A stretch of DNA of 64,000 nucleotides. Origin: Ewingella allii (GTDB lineage: Bacteria > Pseudomonadota > Gammaproteobacteria > Enterobacterales > Enterobacteriaceae). Under the pieces are notes generated by a model. The model made no database searches. It saw only the letters and a program-made list of their open reading frames with translations, and had not been told where the DNA came from. Numbering within the stretch: position 1 is the stretch's first letter; every line of letters begins with the position of its first letter. The position numbers were made by a program, and so were the translations under genes. This document shows positions 9,108 through 19,016 of this stretch, in pieces. The stretch spans positions 682,001-746,000 of the forward strand of contig NZ_JAWUDN010000001.1 in NCBI RefSeq assembly GCF_044430645.1, in the 5' to 3' direction.

Positions 9108-9545
9108 TTGGAATCGAACCTTGGATCAGATCTAGCACGATTAGTTCGTGCGTGGCGCTCGTTGATAGATGAACGCTTAAAACCGCTGGAGTTGACGCAG
9201 ACTCATTGGGTAACTTTGCACAATATCAACATGTTACCGCCTGAACAGTCGCAGATTCAGCTGGCAAAAGCCATTGGTATTGAGCAGCCTTCTCTGGTGA
9301 GAACGCTCGACCAGTTGGAAGAAAAGCGACTGATCACCCGTCAAACGTGCGCCAGCGATCGCCGTGCAAAACGCATCAAATTGACCGAGGAAGCCTCTCC
9401 GATCATCAATGCGATGGAGTCAGTGATTGATTCAACGCGCAAAGAGATCCTCAGCGGCATGTCCCCGGCGGATATCCAGCAGCTATCGGGAATGTTGGCG
9501 CGCCTTGAACAAAACATCGCTTCTTTACAAAGTAAATCACAATAA
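9108..9545 (+). CDS. slyA: MarR-family transcription regulator SlyA
   Basis: 145 residues. Winged helix-turn-helix dimer with the recognition region IGIEQPSLVRTLDQLEEK and wing CASDRRAKRIKLT near-identical to the enterobacterial family. SlyA counteracts H-NS silencing and controls envelope and virulence genes. The start codon is TTG, as in E. coli, after a strong AAGGAGGGG. It is divergent from the ydhIJK pump, a common MarR-target arrangement, and has its own operator just upstream. Confidence 0.96.
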   Translation: MESNLGSDLARLVRAWRSLIDERLKPLELTQTHWVTLHNINMLPPEQSQIQLAKAIGIEQPSLVRTLDQLEEKRLITRQTCASDRRAKRIKLTEEASPIINAMESVIDSTRKEILSGMSPADIQQLSGMLARLEQNIASLQSKSQ

Positions 9546-9638
9546 TTCGCTAATACCCGCCGTTGAATAAACGGCTTTCTGTTTTATTTTTGCATACAGC
9601 ACACTCTTTTTTGGTAATGCGACGATGTTGCCAAACCA

Positions 9639-9674
9639 AAAAAAAGCCGGGAGCTTTCACTCCCGGCTTTTTTA
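9639..9674. terminator. Bidirectional terminator (slyA / slyB)
   Basis: The perfect stem AAGCCGGGAG / CTCCCGGCTT with a six-base loop has A-run and T-run flanks. It lies between the convergent slyA and slyB. Confidence 0.9.
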
Positions 9675-9699
9675 TTGGGTTAACTCCATGCCGATATTA

Positions 9700-10170
9700 T
9701 CAGGCGCTTGGAGATACCGTCACAGTGCTGCCGCTGGTGGCTAAGCTAACACGCTGGCCCACGCTGAATTTGGTTGGGCCGACTTTCTGTACCACCTGAA
9801 TGGTGCTGCCGTCGTCACGGCGGATTTGCAGCTCAACACCGTTAGAACGGTTAAGCGTACTCTGTACACCCTGACCTGCTACGCCACCCAGTACCGCACC
9901 GCCGGCTGTTGCCAGGCTTTTACCTGCACCGCCACCGATGGTGTTACCCAGGAAGCCACCCAGAACCGCACCACCCAGAGCACCGATGATGTTGCTGTCA
10001 TCGCCGCCTTGGATCTGTACCGCACGTGTAGACAGAATCGTGCCGTAAGAGACTTGTTGAACTTGTTTCGCCTGCGAGGATGAGTACACATCGCCAGAGG
10101 CGGTGTTGTCGCTGACACAACCAGCAAGAGTCACACCCGCAAGGGCGACAGCCAGAAAACGCTTAATCAT
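9700..10170 (-). CDS. slyB: Outer-membrane lipoprotein SlyB
   Basis: 156 residues. Lipoprotein signal peptide with lipobox LAGC at residues 15-18, so Cys18 is lipidated; Val-Ser after Cys favours outer-membrane sorting. The Gly-rich glycine-zipper segment (IIGALGGAVLGGFLGNTIGGGAGK) and a C-terminal beta-rich domain follow, as in the E. coli protein. SlyB supports envelope integrity and is a PhoP-regulon member in E. coli and Salmonella; a PhoP-like box precedes it here. Confidence 0.94.
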   Translation of the reverse strand: MIKRFLAVALAGVTLAGCVSDNTASGDVYSSSQAKQVQQVSYGTILSTRAVQIQGGDDSNIIGALGGAVLGGFLGNTIGGGAGKSLATAGGAVLGGVAGQGVQSTLNRSNGVELQIRRDDGSTIQVVQKVGPTKFSVGQRVSLATSGSTVTVSPSA

Positions 10171-10611
10171 AAATTGCTCCTGTTTAAAGTCACGTCATCG
10201 CAGCGTCATATCATATAACCAGCAATAGCGTAGATGATGCATTCCACATTTCAACATCCTGTCGAGGGTGTCGAGTCTTCTTTTTAGCGAACCAGGACTA
10301 AGGTACTTAAGACCCATAGTACATTAGGCCTCTTCAACTAATAATAAACGGTGGTTTAGGTTTTAGACAGCTTTGTCTGGGATTCGGGCCGTCGGTGAGT
10401 CAATTGCACTCTTAGTCACTTTTTATTTCCGGTTGGTTCCCAAAATAGTCTCTGATTAACAAAAAACAAATACACCAATCACATAGCGCAATAAAACCTG
10501 TTCAACTCATAGCGTTGCTAGATGAATTCTGGTTAAGTTGACGCAGTAATATTTTTATTTAAGTGAGCCGCCTTTATTGGCCTTTTCACGGGAGATTCGA
10601 GGATGTTATCT
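10171..10611. other. Intergenic region between slyB and anmK
   Basis: About 440 bases between divergent genes. It holds the PhoP-like box described separately. No small gene or clear anmK promoter was recognised. Confidence 0.5.
10316..10350 (-). promoter_or_regulatory. PhoP-like box and -10 for slyB
   Basis: On the minus strand the direct repeat CGTTTA-N5-AGTTGA (10334-10350) resembles the PhoP box (T/G)GTTTA-N5-(T/G)GTTTA in five and four of six positions. A -10-like TACTAT (10316-10321) follows exactly 12 bases on, the spacing of PhoP-dependent promoters. Confidence 0.4.
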
Positions 10612-11733
10612 ATGAAATCAGGACGCTACATTGGCGTGATGTCCGGCACCAGTCTGGATGGTGTCGACGTGGTTCTGGCCGCCATTGATGAGCGCATGGT
10701 GGCGCAGCAGGCCAGCTACTCTCATCCTATTCCTCTTGAATTGAAAAACGCCATTTTGGGTATGTGTCAGGGCCAGCAAGTGACGCTGGCGCAGGTTGGC
10801 GAACTGGATACCCGACTTGGCATGTTATTTGGCGAGGCGGTATTAGGTTTGATGAAAAAGGCCGGGATCACTGCCGAAGAGGTGACGGCGATTGGCTGTC
10901 ACGGGCAGACGGTCTGGCACCAGCCCAAGGGTGACGCCACCTTCTCTATGCAACTGGGCGATAACAATCGCATTGCCGCTATGACCGGCGTGACCACTAT
11001 TGGCGACTTCCGCCGCCGCGATATGGCCTTTGGCGGGCAGGGCGCGCCCTTGGTGCCCGCTTTCCATCAGGCTCTGTTAGCACACCCGACCGAGCGCCGG
11101 ATGATTTTGAATATTGGCGGCATCGCCAACTTGTCCTTACTGCTGCCGGGCCAGCCAATTCGCGGCTACGACACCGGGCCGGGCAACATGCTGCTTGACG
11201 CGTGGATTTGGCGTCACCGCGCCCAGCCTTATGACAAAAACGCCGAGTGGGCCAACAGCGGTAGAGTCAACCTGACGCTGTTACAGCAGATGCTGTCAGA
11301 CCCTTATTTCGCCGAGCCTGCGCCGAAAAGCACTGGGCGCGAATATTTCAACATTGCCTGGCTTGAGAAGCAGCTCAGCAAGGTTCACGAGCTGGCTCCT
11401 GAAGACGTGCAGGCCACGCTGGCCGAGCTGACCGCTGTGAGCATCGCCGAGCAGGTGCAGCTGGCCGGAAGCTGCGATCGCCTGATGGTCTGTGGCGGCG
11501 GGGCGCGCAACCCACTGGTGATGGCGCGCCTGTCAGCCATGCTGCCGGGTACCGAAGTCTCCACCACCGACAGCTTTGGTATCAGCGGCGATGATATGGA
11601 AGCGCTGGCCTTCGCGTGGCTGGCGTTTCGCACGCTGTCGGGCAAGGCGGGCAATCTACCATCGGTCACCGGCGCATCGCAGGAAACCGTGCTGGGGGCG
11701 ATTTACCCCGTGCCCAATAAGGGGCCGCGCTAA
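10612..11733 (+). CDS. anmK: Anhydro-N-acetylmuramic acid kinase
   Basis: 373 residues. ASKHA-fold kinase that phosphorylates and hydrolyses 1,6-anhydro-MurNAc to MurNAc-6-phosphate in cell-wall recycling. Motifs: phosphate-1 loop GVMSGTSLDGVD near the start, the catalytic-aspartate region TIGDFRRRDMAFGGQGAPLVP, LNIGGIANLS, YDTGPGNMLLDA and the adenosine loop MVCGGGARNPLVM. An ATG three codons upstream touches GAGG; the ATG at 10612 has proper spacing and gives MKSGRYIG, as in E. coli. Confidence 0.95.
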   Translation: MKSGRYIGVMSGTSLDGVDVVLAAIDERMVAQQASYSHPIPLELKNAILGMCQGQQVTLAQVGELDTRLGMLFGEAVLGLMKKAGITAEEVTAIGCHGQTVWHQPKGDATFSMQLGDNNRIAAMTGVTTIGDFRRRDMAFGGQGAPLVPAFHQALLAHPTERRMILNIGGIANLSLLLPGQPIRGYDTGPGNMLLDAWIWRHRAQPYDKNAEWANSGRVNLTLLQQMLSDPYFAEPAPKSTGREYFNIAWLEKQLSKVHELAPEDVQATLAELTAVSIAEQVQLAGSCDRLMVCGGGARNPLVMARLSAMLPGTEVSTTDSFGISGDDMEALAFAWLAFRTLSGKAGNLPSVTGASQETVLGAIYPVPNKGPR

Positions 11734-11833
11734 AGCCTGAGCGATTTATGACGTTATCGGTTTAATCTCAATGTGCTACGCCGTCAGGCGTGGTACTAAA
11801 CGGAGTAAATCGAGACTCATGAGGAACATCAGG

Positions 11834-12142
11834 ATGAAAAAGGCGATTTTCGCTTTAGCGGCGTTAACCTTGGCTGGCTGTAGCCAGTTCCACCATCAGC
11901 AGGAAGCCACCACCGAGCAACTGCACTATCAATGCGGCACCACGCCGCTGACCGTTACGCTGGACAAACCGGCGCAGCAGGTCAATTTCCTGCTTGATGG
12001 CAATCAGCTTAAATTGAAACAGGTTGCCGCCGCCTCCGGCACGCGCTATAGCGACGGCCATTACACTTTCTGGTCGAAAGGGCCGCAGGCCTTTGTACAG
12101 CGCGGCGATGACATCATCCTTAACGACTGCGTACAAAAATAA
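11834..12142 (+). CDS. mliC: Membrane-bound C-type lysozyme inhibitor
   Basis: 102 residues. Signal peptide with lipobox LAGC, so an outer-membrane lipoprotein facing the periplasm. The lysozyme-inhibiting COG3895 motif is intact: ASGTRYSDGHYTFWSKG, with the conserved Ser and Lys that insert into the lysozyme active site. Two conserved cysteines (QCGTT and NDCVQ) form the expected disulfide. The ATG follows AGG and gives MKKAIFALAAL; an upstream ATG five codons earlier is less likely. It lies between anmK and pdxH as in E. coli. Confidence 0.92.
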   Translation: MKKAIFALAALTLAGCSQFHHQQEATTEQLHYQCGTTPLTVTLDKPAQQVNFLLDGNQLKLKQVAAASGTRYSDGHYTFWSKGPQAFVQRGDDIILNDCVQK

Positions 12143-12161
12143 TCTCCGCATTCCCTCCTAA

Positions 12162-12197
12162 CTGACGCGTTGGGTGATTGAGATCCCAACGCGTCAG
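12162..12197. terminator. Strong stem-loop between mliC and pdxH
   Basis: Thirteen-base perfect arms CTGACGCGTTGGG / CCCAACGCGTCAG enclose a ten-base loop. No T-run follows on either strand, so it may protect or pause the message instead of acting as a classical terminator. Confidence 0.55.
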
Positions 12198-12241
12198 GCG
12201 CAGAATAGCCCCACCACACTTTCTCGCGTACAGAACTTCAT

Positions 12242-12919
12242 ATGACTGATAATAATGAATTTGATGTGTCAGCCTCGCGGCGTGAATATACCCGCGGCGG
12301 GCTGCGTCGTGGCGATTTACCGGCCGAGCCTCTGCCGCTGTTTGAACACTGGCTGAAGCAGGCTTGCGAAGCCAAACTCGCCGACCCCACGGCGATGGTG
12401 GTGGCGACGGTAGACGAGAACGGCCAGCCGTATCAGCGCATCGTGTTGCTCAAGCATTACGATGAAAAAGGGCTGGTGTTTTACACCAACCTTGGCAGCC
12501 GCAAGGCGCAGCAGCTAGCTAACAATGCCCACATCAGCTTGCTGTTCCCCTGGCATATGCTGGACCGCCAGGTGGCGGTGATTGGCCGCGCCGAGCGTTT
12601 ATCGACGCTGGAAGTGATGAAGTATTTTGCCAGCCGCCCGAAAGACAGCCAAATTGGCGCCTGGGTGTCGCAGCAGTCGACCCGCATTTCGGCCCGTGGC
12701 GTGCTGGAAAGTAAATTCCTTGAATTGAAGCAGAAGTTCAGTCAGGGCGACGTGCCATTGCCGAGTTTCTGGGGCGGTTTCCGCGTCAGCGTGGACTCGA
12801 TGGAGTTCTGGCAGGGCGGCGAGCATCGCCTGCACGACCGCTTTATTTATCAGCGAGAACCAGCTTCAGCCCCCGGCCAGCCGGTAACTGGTTGGAAAAT
12901 AGACCGCCTCGCGCCTTAA
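12242..12919 (+). CDS. pdxH: Pyridoxamine 5'-phosphate oxidase
   Basis: 225 residues (E. coli 218). FMN-dependent oxidase making pyridoxal 5'-phosphate from the pyridoxine and pyridoxamine phosphates. FMN-binding split-barrel motifs RIVLLKHYDEKGLVFYTN, SRKAQQL and the C-terminal signature FWQGGEHRLHDRF with the substrate-binding Arg/His are present. Together with pdxY just past tyrS it forms the B6 salvage pair. Confidence 0.96.
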   Translation: MTDNNEFDVSASRREYTRGGLRRGDLPAEPLPLFEHWLKQACEAKLADPTAMVVATVDENGQPYQRIVLLKHYDEKGLVFYTNLGSRKAQQLANNAHISLLFPWHMLDRQVAVIGRAERLSTLEVMKYFASRPKDSQIGAWVSQQSTRISARGVLESKFLELKQKFSQGDVPLPSFWGGFRVSVDSMEFWQGGEHRLHDRFIYQREPASAPGQPVTGWKIDRLAP

Positions 12920-12943
12920 CCACGAAAAAAAATGCTAAATCCT

Positions 12944-12970
12944 AGCGCTCGCGTCGCGGGCGCTTTATTC
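12944..12970 (+). terminator. Probable pdxH terminator
   Basis: A nine-pair stem (AGCGCTCGC / GCGGGCGCT, one G-U pair) with a three-base loop is followed by TTATTC, a weak T-tract. Confidence 0.5.
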
Positions 12971-13071
12971 TATGCCATTCCCCTGTAAAGGCGAGAGAAC
13001 GGGCACATGCGCGGCATGATGTCAGGCGTGATGTTGCATCGACGTGATGCACAAAATTAATGGAGTTTTTG

Positions 13072-14346
<1,275 letters not shown>

Positions 14347-14362
14347 GAGAGCAGCAGTCAGA

Positions 14363-14388
14363 AAAGGGGCTTTACGGCCCCTTTATCT
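14363..14388 (+). terminator. tyrS terminator
   Basis: The stem AAAGGGGC / GCCCCTTT is followed by TATCTAT; it sits 16 bases past the tyrS stop. Confidence 0.7.
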
Positions 14389-14457
14389 ATTCCAAAGGCC
14401 GTGTTTCAACATCTTTATATGCGCCATCCGCCGATGACGTCAGTATCGGGACCTCAC

Positions 14458-15318
14458 ATGAAAAATATCCTTTCTATCCAGTCGCATACCGTTTTTGGAC
14501 ACGCCGGAAACAGTGCTGCAGAATTTCCAATGCGCCGCATGGGCGCAAACGTTTGGCCTCTCAATACAGTGCAATTCTCCAACCATACCCAGTATGGCAA
14601 ATGGACCGGCTGCGTGATGCCAGCCAGCCATCTCACTGAAATTGCTCAGGGCATTGCCGATATCGACCGTCTGAAGGATTGCGACGCGGTGCTTAGCGGC
14701 TACATCGGTTCGCCGGAGCAGGGCCAGAGCATTTTACAGATTGTCCGTCAGGTGAAGGAAGCCAATCCCAACGCGTGGTATTTCTGCGATCCGGTGATGG
14801 GTCACCCGGAGAAAGGCTGCATCGTGGCGCCGGGCGTGGCGGAGTTCCACTGCAATCAGGCTTTGCTGAACTGCGACATTATTGCTCCAAACCTGCTCGA
14901 GCTGGAGCTGCTCAGTGGGCACGCGGTGCACAACGTCGAAGAGGCCGTTTCCTCGGCGCGCGAGCTGATTGCCAAAGGGCCGAAAATCGTGCTGGTGAAG
15001 CATCTGAGCCGCGCGGGTTATCACACCGATCGTTTCGAAATGCTGCTGGTGACCGCCGATCAGGCCTGGCACATCGACCGCCCGCTGGTGGATTTCGGCG
15101 TGCGCCAGCCGGTTGGCGTCGGTGATTTGACCAGCGGCCTGCTGCTGGTGAACCTGCTGAAAGGCGAAGCTCTGGATAAAGCCTTGGAGCACGTCACTGC
15201 CGCAGTTTATGAGGTGATGTTAGCGACCCATGCGATGGGCGAATATGAGCTTCAGGTGGTCGCAGCGCAAGACAAGATGGTCACGCCAGAGCACCATTTT
15301 GCGGCGGTAAAGCTGTAA
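14458..15318 (+). CDS. pdxY: Pyridoxal kinase PdxY
   Basis: 286 residues. Ribokinase-fold kinase that phosphorylates pyridoxal. Motifs include LSIQSHTVFGHAGN at the substrate site, DPVMGHPEKG, KHLSRAGYHTDRFEM and the anion-hole segment PVGVGDLTSGLLL, where the family catalytic Asp is present. The frame opens 19 codons earlier, but the ATG at 14458 matches the family start MKNILSIQSH. Confidence 0.95.
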   Translation: MKNILSIQSHTVFGHAGNSAAEFPMRRMGANVWPLNTVQFSNHTQYGKWTGCVMPASHLTEIAQGIADIDRLKDCDAVLSGYIGSPEQGQSILQIVRQVKEANPNAWYFCDPVMGHPEKGCIVAPGVAEFHCNQALLNCDIIAPNLLELELLSGHAVHNVEEAVSSARELIAKGPKIVLVKHLSRAGYHTDRFEMLLVTADQAWHIDRPLVDFGVRQPVGVGDLTSGLLLVNLLKGEALDKALEHVTAAVYEVMLATHAMGEYELQVVAAQDKMVTPEHHFAAVKL

Positions 15319-15340
15319 TTTCTCGCTGCGTTTAAATTGT

Positions 15341-15379
15341 AAAAAAGCCCCGCCAGTGCTTACTGAGCGGGGCTTTTTA
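15341..15379. terminator. Bidirectional terminator (pdxY / gstA)
   Basis: AAAAAGCCCCGC pairs with GCGGGGCTTTTT around a 13-base loop, between two convergent genes. Confidence 0.9.
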
Positions 15380-15405
15380 TTGCGTTTCGCTTAGGGTTTA
15401 GTCTA

Positions 15406-16011
15406 TTACTTCAGGCCTTCGGCGGTCAGCGCGGCGTCAACTGCCGGACGTGCTGCAACGCGATCCAGATAGCTGTTCAAGTCAGTGAAGGCGCTCAAAT
15501 CAAACTTCAGCGCTTTGGCCCAGCCCATCACGGTGAACAGGTAAGCGTCGGCCACGCTAAAGCGCGCGCCCAGCAGGAATTGCTGGCCTTGCAGCTCTTG
15601 GTTGACGTAGGCGAATTTCTTCATCAGCGCTTCGCGGGTGACGGTTTTGAACTCGTCTGGCGTTTTCGGATTGAACAGCGGGCTGAAGCCTTTATGCAAC
15701 TCGGTGGCGATGTAGTTCAGCCACTCCAGCGCGTGATAGCGCGCAATAGTGCCAAACTCTGGCAGCAGGTTGCGGTCTGGCTTCTGGTCGGCCAGATACT
15801 GCACGATAGCCACGCCTTCGGTCAGCAAGGTGCCGTCGTTGAGTTCGAGAGTTGGGATCTGGCCTTTAGGGTTGATGGCAAAAAAGTCATCGCCGTGTTC
15901 GGTTTTCTTGGTCGCCAAATCAACTTTGACGATGCTGAAATCCAGACCGGCTTCGCGCAGAACGATATGCGGAGAAAGGGAACAAGCGCCGGGTTTGTAA
16001 TAAAGTTTCAT
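15406..16011 (-). CDS. gstA: Glutathione S-transferase (beta class)
   Basis: 201 residues, the E. coli GstA length. The N-terminal thioredoxin-like domain starts MKLYYKPGACSLSPHIVLREAG with the beta-class Cys10; the G-site segment PKGQIPTL and EGVAIVQYL follow, then an all-helical domain containing the conserved His of ATELHKGFSPLF. It conjugates glutathione to electrophiles in the cytoplasm. In E. coli it is followed by dtpA; here six accessory genes intervene. Confidence 0.94.
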   Translation of the reverse strand: MKLYYKPGACSLSPHIVLREAGLDFSIVKVDLATKKTEHGDDFFAINPKGQIPTLELNDGTLLTEGVAIVQYLADQKPDRNLLPEFGTIARYHALEWLNYIATELHKGFSPLFNPKTPDEFKTVTREALMKKFAYVNQELQGQQFLLGARFSVADAYLFTVMGWAKALKFDLSAFTDLNSYLDRVAARPAVDAALTAEGLK

Positions 16012-16148
16012 AGTGACTCCGTGAGGTTACCTTGAGTAGCATGCAGACCCGCGGCCTGAGGTGAAAAAAGGCTCAGCGCCGCGGGAAAAATAAAGCTGCC
16101 GCTATCCTAGATCTACCGCTGACAAATGTCAGTGACAGAATCGTGATG

Positions 16149-17015
16149 TTAGCGAGAATGCTGATTTAAGTGGTCACGGACTGCGCGTTCTACGCTTTCC
16201 GGCGCGGGCAGCAGCGGGGCGCGAAGCTCGTTGTGCATCATGCCGGAGAGGGATAACGCGTATTTTATCGCCGCCGGGTTAGGCGCGCTGAACATTAAAC
16301 GAATCATCGGCAACAGCTTGAAGAAGGTTTGGCGCGCGGCGGTCAGATCGGAAGATTTCACCTCTTCCACCAAACGCACGAACTCATCAGTGTACAGATG
16401 AGAAGAGGCGGCAATCGCCCCTGTGCCGCCGTGGCTGAGGGTCGCGAGGATCTGCGCGTCTTCGCCACACAGCACGTCAAGCTGGCCGTCGGCAATCAGC
16501 GACAAGGTCAGGTCCCAGCTTCCGCCGCAGTCCTTCACCGCCACAATGCGCGGGTGGGCGGCCAGTTCACGCAGGGTGGCCAGCTCGAGGTGAATTCCGG
16601 TGCGATAAGGCACATTGTACAGCACGATTGGCACGCTGGAGTGGTTAGCCAGCTCGGTAAACCAGGCGCTGAGGGCGGCCTGTGACGGGCGAATGTAGTA
16701 AGGGGCTGGCAGTAAGACGCCGGCAACAGGGCGCTCCTGAATGGCGTCCTGCATCGCTCTGACGGTCGGCAGGTGAGTGCCTGACAGGCCCATCATCACC
16801 TGAGAGCCGGGCACGATTTCTAACACGGTATCGAGGACTTGCAGCTGCTCGTCTTTGGTCAGCATCGGGGATTCGCCGGTCGTGCCACAAACCACAACGC
16901 CATCCACCCCCTGTTTCAGCAAATGAACACAAAGCTTGCGCAGAGCGGGGAAATCAATATCTCCCTGATGGAAAGGTGTGACTAGCGGAACCCAAATACC
17001 TGAAAACGATGGCAT
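16149..17015 (-). CDS. DapA-family aldolase/lyase (paralogue)
   Basis: 288 residues of the DHDPS/N-acetylneuraminate-lyase TIM-barrel family. The Schiff-base lysine (Lys161, RIVAVKDCGG), Tyr133 (VLYNVPYRTG) and the carboxylate-binding loop GTTGES (44-49) are all at DapA numbering, so the enzyme should be active. The rest of the sequence is not obviously biosynthetic DapA and the gene is outside any lysine context, so it may be a paralogous pyruvate-dependent aldolase or a 4-hydroxy-tetrahydrodipicolinate synthase isoenzyme. The start follows AAGGAAG. The substrate cannot be told from sequence. Confidence 0.8.
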   Translation of the reverse strand: MPSFSGIWVPLVTPFHQGDIDFPALRKLCVHLLKQGVDGVVVCGTTGESPMLTKDEQLQVLDTVLEIVPGSQVMMGLSGTHLPTVRAMQDAIQERPVAGVLLPAPYYIRPSQAALSAWFTELANHSSVPIVLYNVPYRTGIHLELATLRELAAHPRIVAVKDCGGSWDLTLSLIADGQLDVLCGEDAQILATLSHGGTGAIAASSHLYTDEFVRLVEEVKSSDLTAARQTFFKLLPMIRLMFSAPNPAAIKYALSLSGMMHNELRAPLLPAPESVERAVRDHLNQHSR

Positions 17016-17127
17016 GATTTACTTCCTTCGACGGCGTGATTATTACCCGCGATCATGTCAGGAGATCGGGGGGCGACGCCAATTGAAAGAATTTATCGCG
17101 GGTTTTGAGTTATTTGTCAGGCTAATA

Positions 17128-18801
17128 TCAGGGTTCGTTTTGCATATTTAGTGAGCTATCCAGCAAACTGCGCAGTACCTCGATGGGCACCGGGCGAGAG
17201 AACAAATAGCCCTGAAGATGTGAGCATCCCGCTGATATTAAAAATGTTTTCTGTAGCTGATTTTCCACGCCTTCGGCAATGACGTTTAATTTCATCTTAT
17301 TTCCCAATTGTGAAACGGCTGAAACAATCGCCGCAGTATCATTCACTTCTGTGACGTACTGAACAAAAGAACGGTCTATTTTCACACTATCCACGGAAAT
17401 GTCTTTCAGCAAACTGAGGCTGGAATAGCCGGTACCGAAGTCGTCGAGAGAGATTTTCACCCCGGCTTTCCGCAGTTCAACCAGATGGGTCAGGCTGGTG
17501 CAGTTAGCATTCATCACCGAGGTTTCAGTCAGTTCCAGTTCAAGGCGGCTGGCCGGGAAATCTTCTTCTTCCAGCAGGGTCAAAATTCGGTCGGCAAAAT
17601 TGCTTTCGCCCAGCTGTACGGCGGAAACGTTAATCGCCAAATTCAGCTCGCTGAGGCTCAGAATATCCTGACAGGCTTGGCGCAGAATGATTTCCCCCAG
17701 CTGGATAACCAGCCCGGTTTCCTCTGCCAGCGCAATAAACTGCACTGGAGAAACGGCCCCCAGCACGCCGTGATTCCAGCGGGCCAAGGCTTCGACGCAC
17801 ACCACTTTCTCATCGGAACTGCGTAAAATCGGCTGATAGACGCAGGTCAAATCCCCTTGGCGGGAGAGGGATTCCGCCAGCGCTTTGACCATAATTCGCT
17901 TACTCACGCTGCTGGCATCCAGCAATTCGGAATAAAACGAGAACATATTTTTGCCACGCTGCTTGGCTTCCAGCAGGGCAGTATTGCCGCGGCGCATGAT
18001 TTCACCGGCGGTAATATTTTCTGCACCAAACATGACGATACCCAGAGAGAGCGTCACCATCGGGTTGGCGCGCGTCAGGCTAAAGGGTTGGCGCATCATC
18101 ACCAGAATCTCGAGCGCCAGATTATTGGCTTGTTCATGGGTCGGGCTATTGCGCAAAATAATGGCGAACTCATCGCCGCCGATGCGCGACACCGTGCCAC
18201 TGCTGCCAATCTCATTGCGCAGGCGCTGGCCAAACTCACACAAAATGGCGTCCCCGGCCTGATAGCCGTAGGTGTCATTGATGTAATTAAATTCATTCAG
18301 ATTGAGCAGAAAAAGGGCGTAAGGCTCGGGGCGGTACATCCGCTGGGCGGCGATTTGGCTGAGATCTTCATTCAGGGCAGTGCGGTTTGGCAGGCCGGTG
18401 AGCACGTCGTGGCGCGCTAAATAGCGAATTTGCGCCTCTGAGCTGCGCTGCAATGAAATATCCATAATAGAGGTCAAAATATAGTGGCGGCTTTCCAGCG
18501 TGACGCGGGATTTGCGCACCAATACATTGCGAATTTTGCCATTGGCATCAATCAACATCTCTTCGCTGACGTTTTTAGTGCCGCTGGTCAGCACTTCAAT
18601 ATCTCTCTCTCGCTGGCGCGCTGACTGATTCTCTTCGGTGAAAAAGGAGACGTCTCGGCCAATAAGATCTTCACGCCGCCGGCCAAATAACTCACAGGCT
18701 TTCTGATTAAGAAAGACCAATTTGCGCTGATCATCTTTCAAGACGGTCGCTTCGGTAAGCGCGTCGAGAACTGCCTGGCATATCGCAATATCAGTAAACA
18801 T
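17128..18801 (-). CDS. PAS-GGDEF-EAL cyclic-di-GMP protein, probably a phosphodiesterase
   Basis: 557 residues. A PAS domain (about 5-120), a GGDEF domain (about 125-290) and an EAL domain (about 305-550). The EAL domain keeps its catalytic set: VEALARW (Glu337), NVSAVQL, ELTETS, DDFGTGYSSL (453-461), VKIDRSF, IAEGVE and QGYLFSRP, so it should hydrolyse c-di-GMP. The GGDEF motif itself is intact (208-212), but the first metal-binding Asp of the usual DxDxFKxIND motif is Asn167 (LNLNEFNYIND) and no RxxD inhibitory site precedes GGDEF. No transmembrane segment is seen, so it is cytoplasmic. Best read as a PAS-controlled phosphodiesterase whose GGDEF domain may be regulatory. Confidence 0.88.
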   Translation of the reverse strand: MFTDIAICQAVLDALTEATVLKDDQRKLVFLNQKACELFGRRREDLIGRDVSFFTEENQSARQRERDIEVLTSGTKNVSEEMLIDANGKIRNVLVRKSRVTLESRHYILTSIMDISLQRSSEAQIRYLARHDVLTGLPNRTALNEDLSQIAAQRMYRPEPYALFLLNLNEFNYINDTYGYQAGDAILCEFGQRLRNEIGSSGTVSRIGGDEFAIILRNSPTHEQANNLALEILVMMRQPFSLTRANPMVTLSLGIVMFGAENITAGEIMRRGNTALLEAKQRGKNMFSFYSELLDASSVSKRIMVKALAESLSRQGDLTCVYQPILRSSDEKVVCVEALARWNHGVLGAVSPVQFIALAEETGLVIQLGEIILRQACQDILSLSELNLAINVSAVQLGESNFADRILTLLEEEDFPASRLELELTETSVMNANCTSLTHLVELRKAGVKISLDDFGTGYSSLSLLKDISVDSVKIDRSFVQYVTEVNDTAAIVSAVSQLGNKMKLNVIAEGVENQLQKTFLISAGCSHLQGYLFSRPVPIEVLRSLLDSSLNMQNEP

Positions 18802-19016
18802 GAGTTAAAAACCCTGAACGGAAAATGAAAAGATCGTGGCGTTTAATAAGAGCAACGCAAAATAAGAGTGACCTAAAAATCGTTAAGAATTCTGATTATT
18901 GCCTACATTGTTGTAGGAAGATTACGCTTGTTTTGAAATTGACTATTTCAATCAATAATCACGACTTAAGTGCGCAGCCCGGCATAATATATGGCGATAT
19001 AACAACCACTTAAGTG

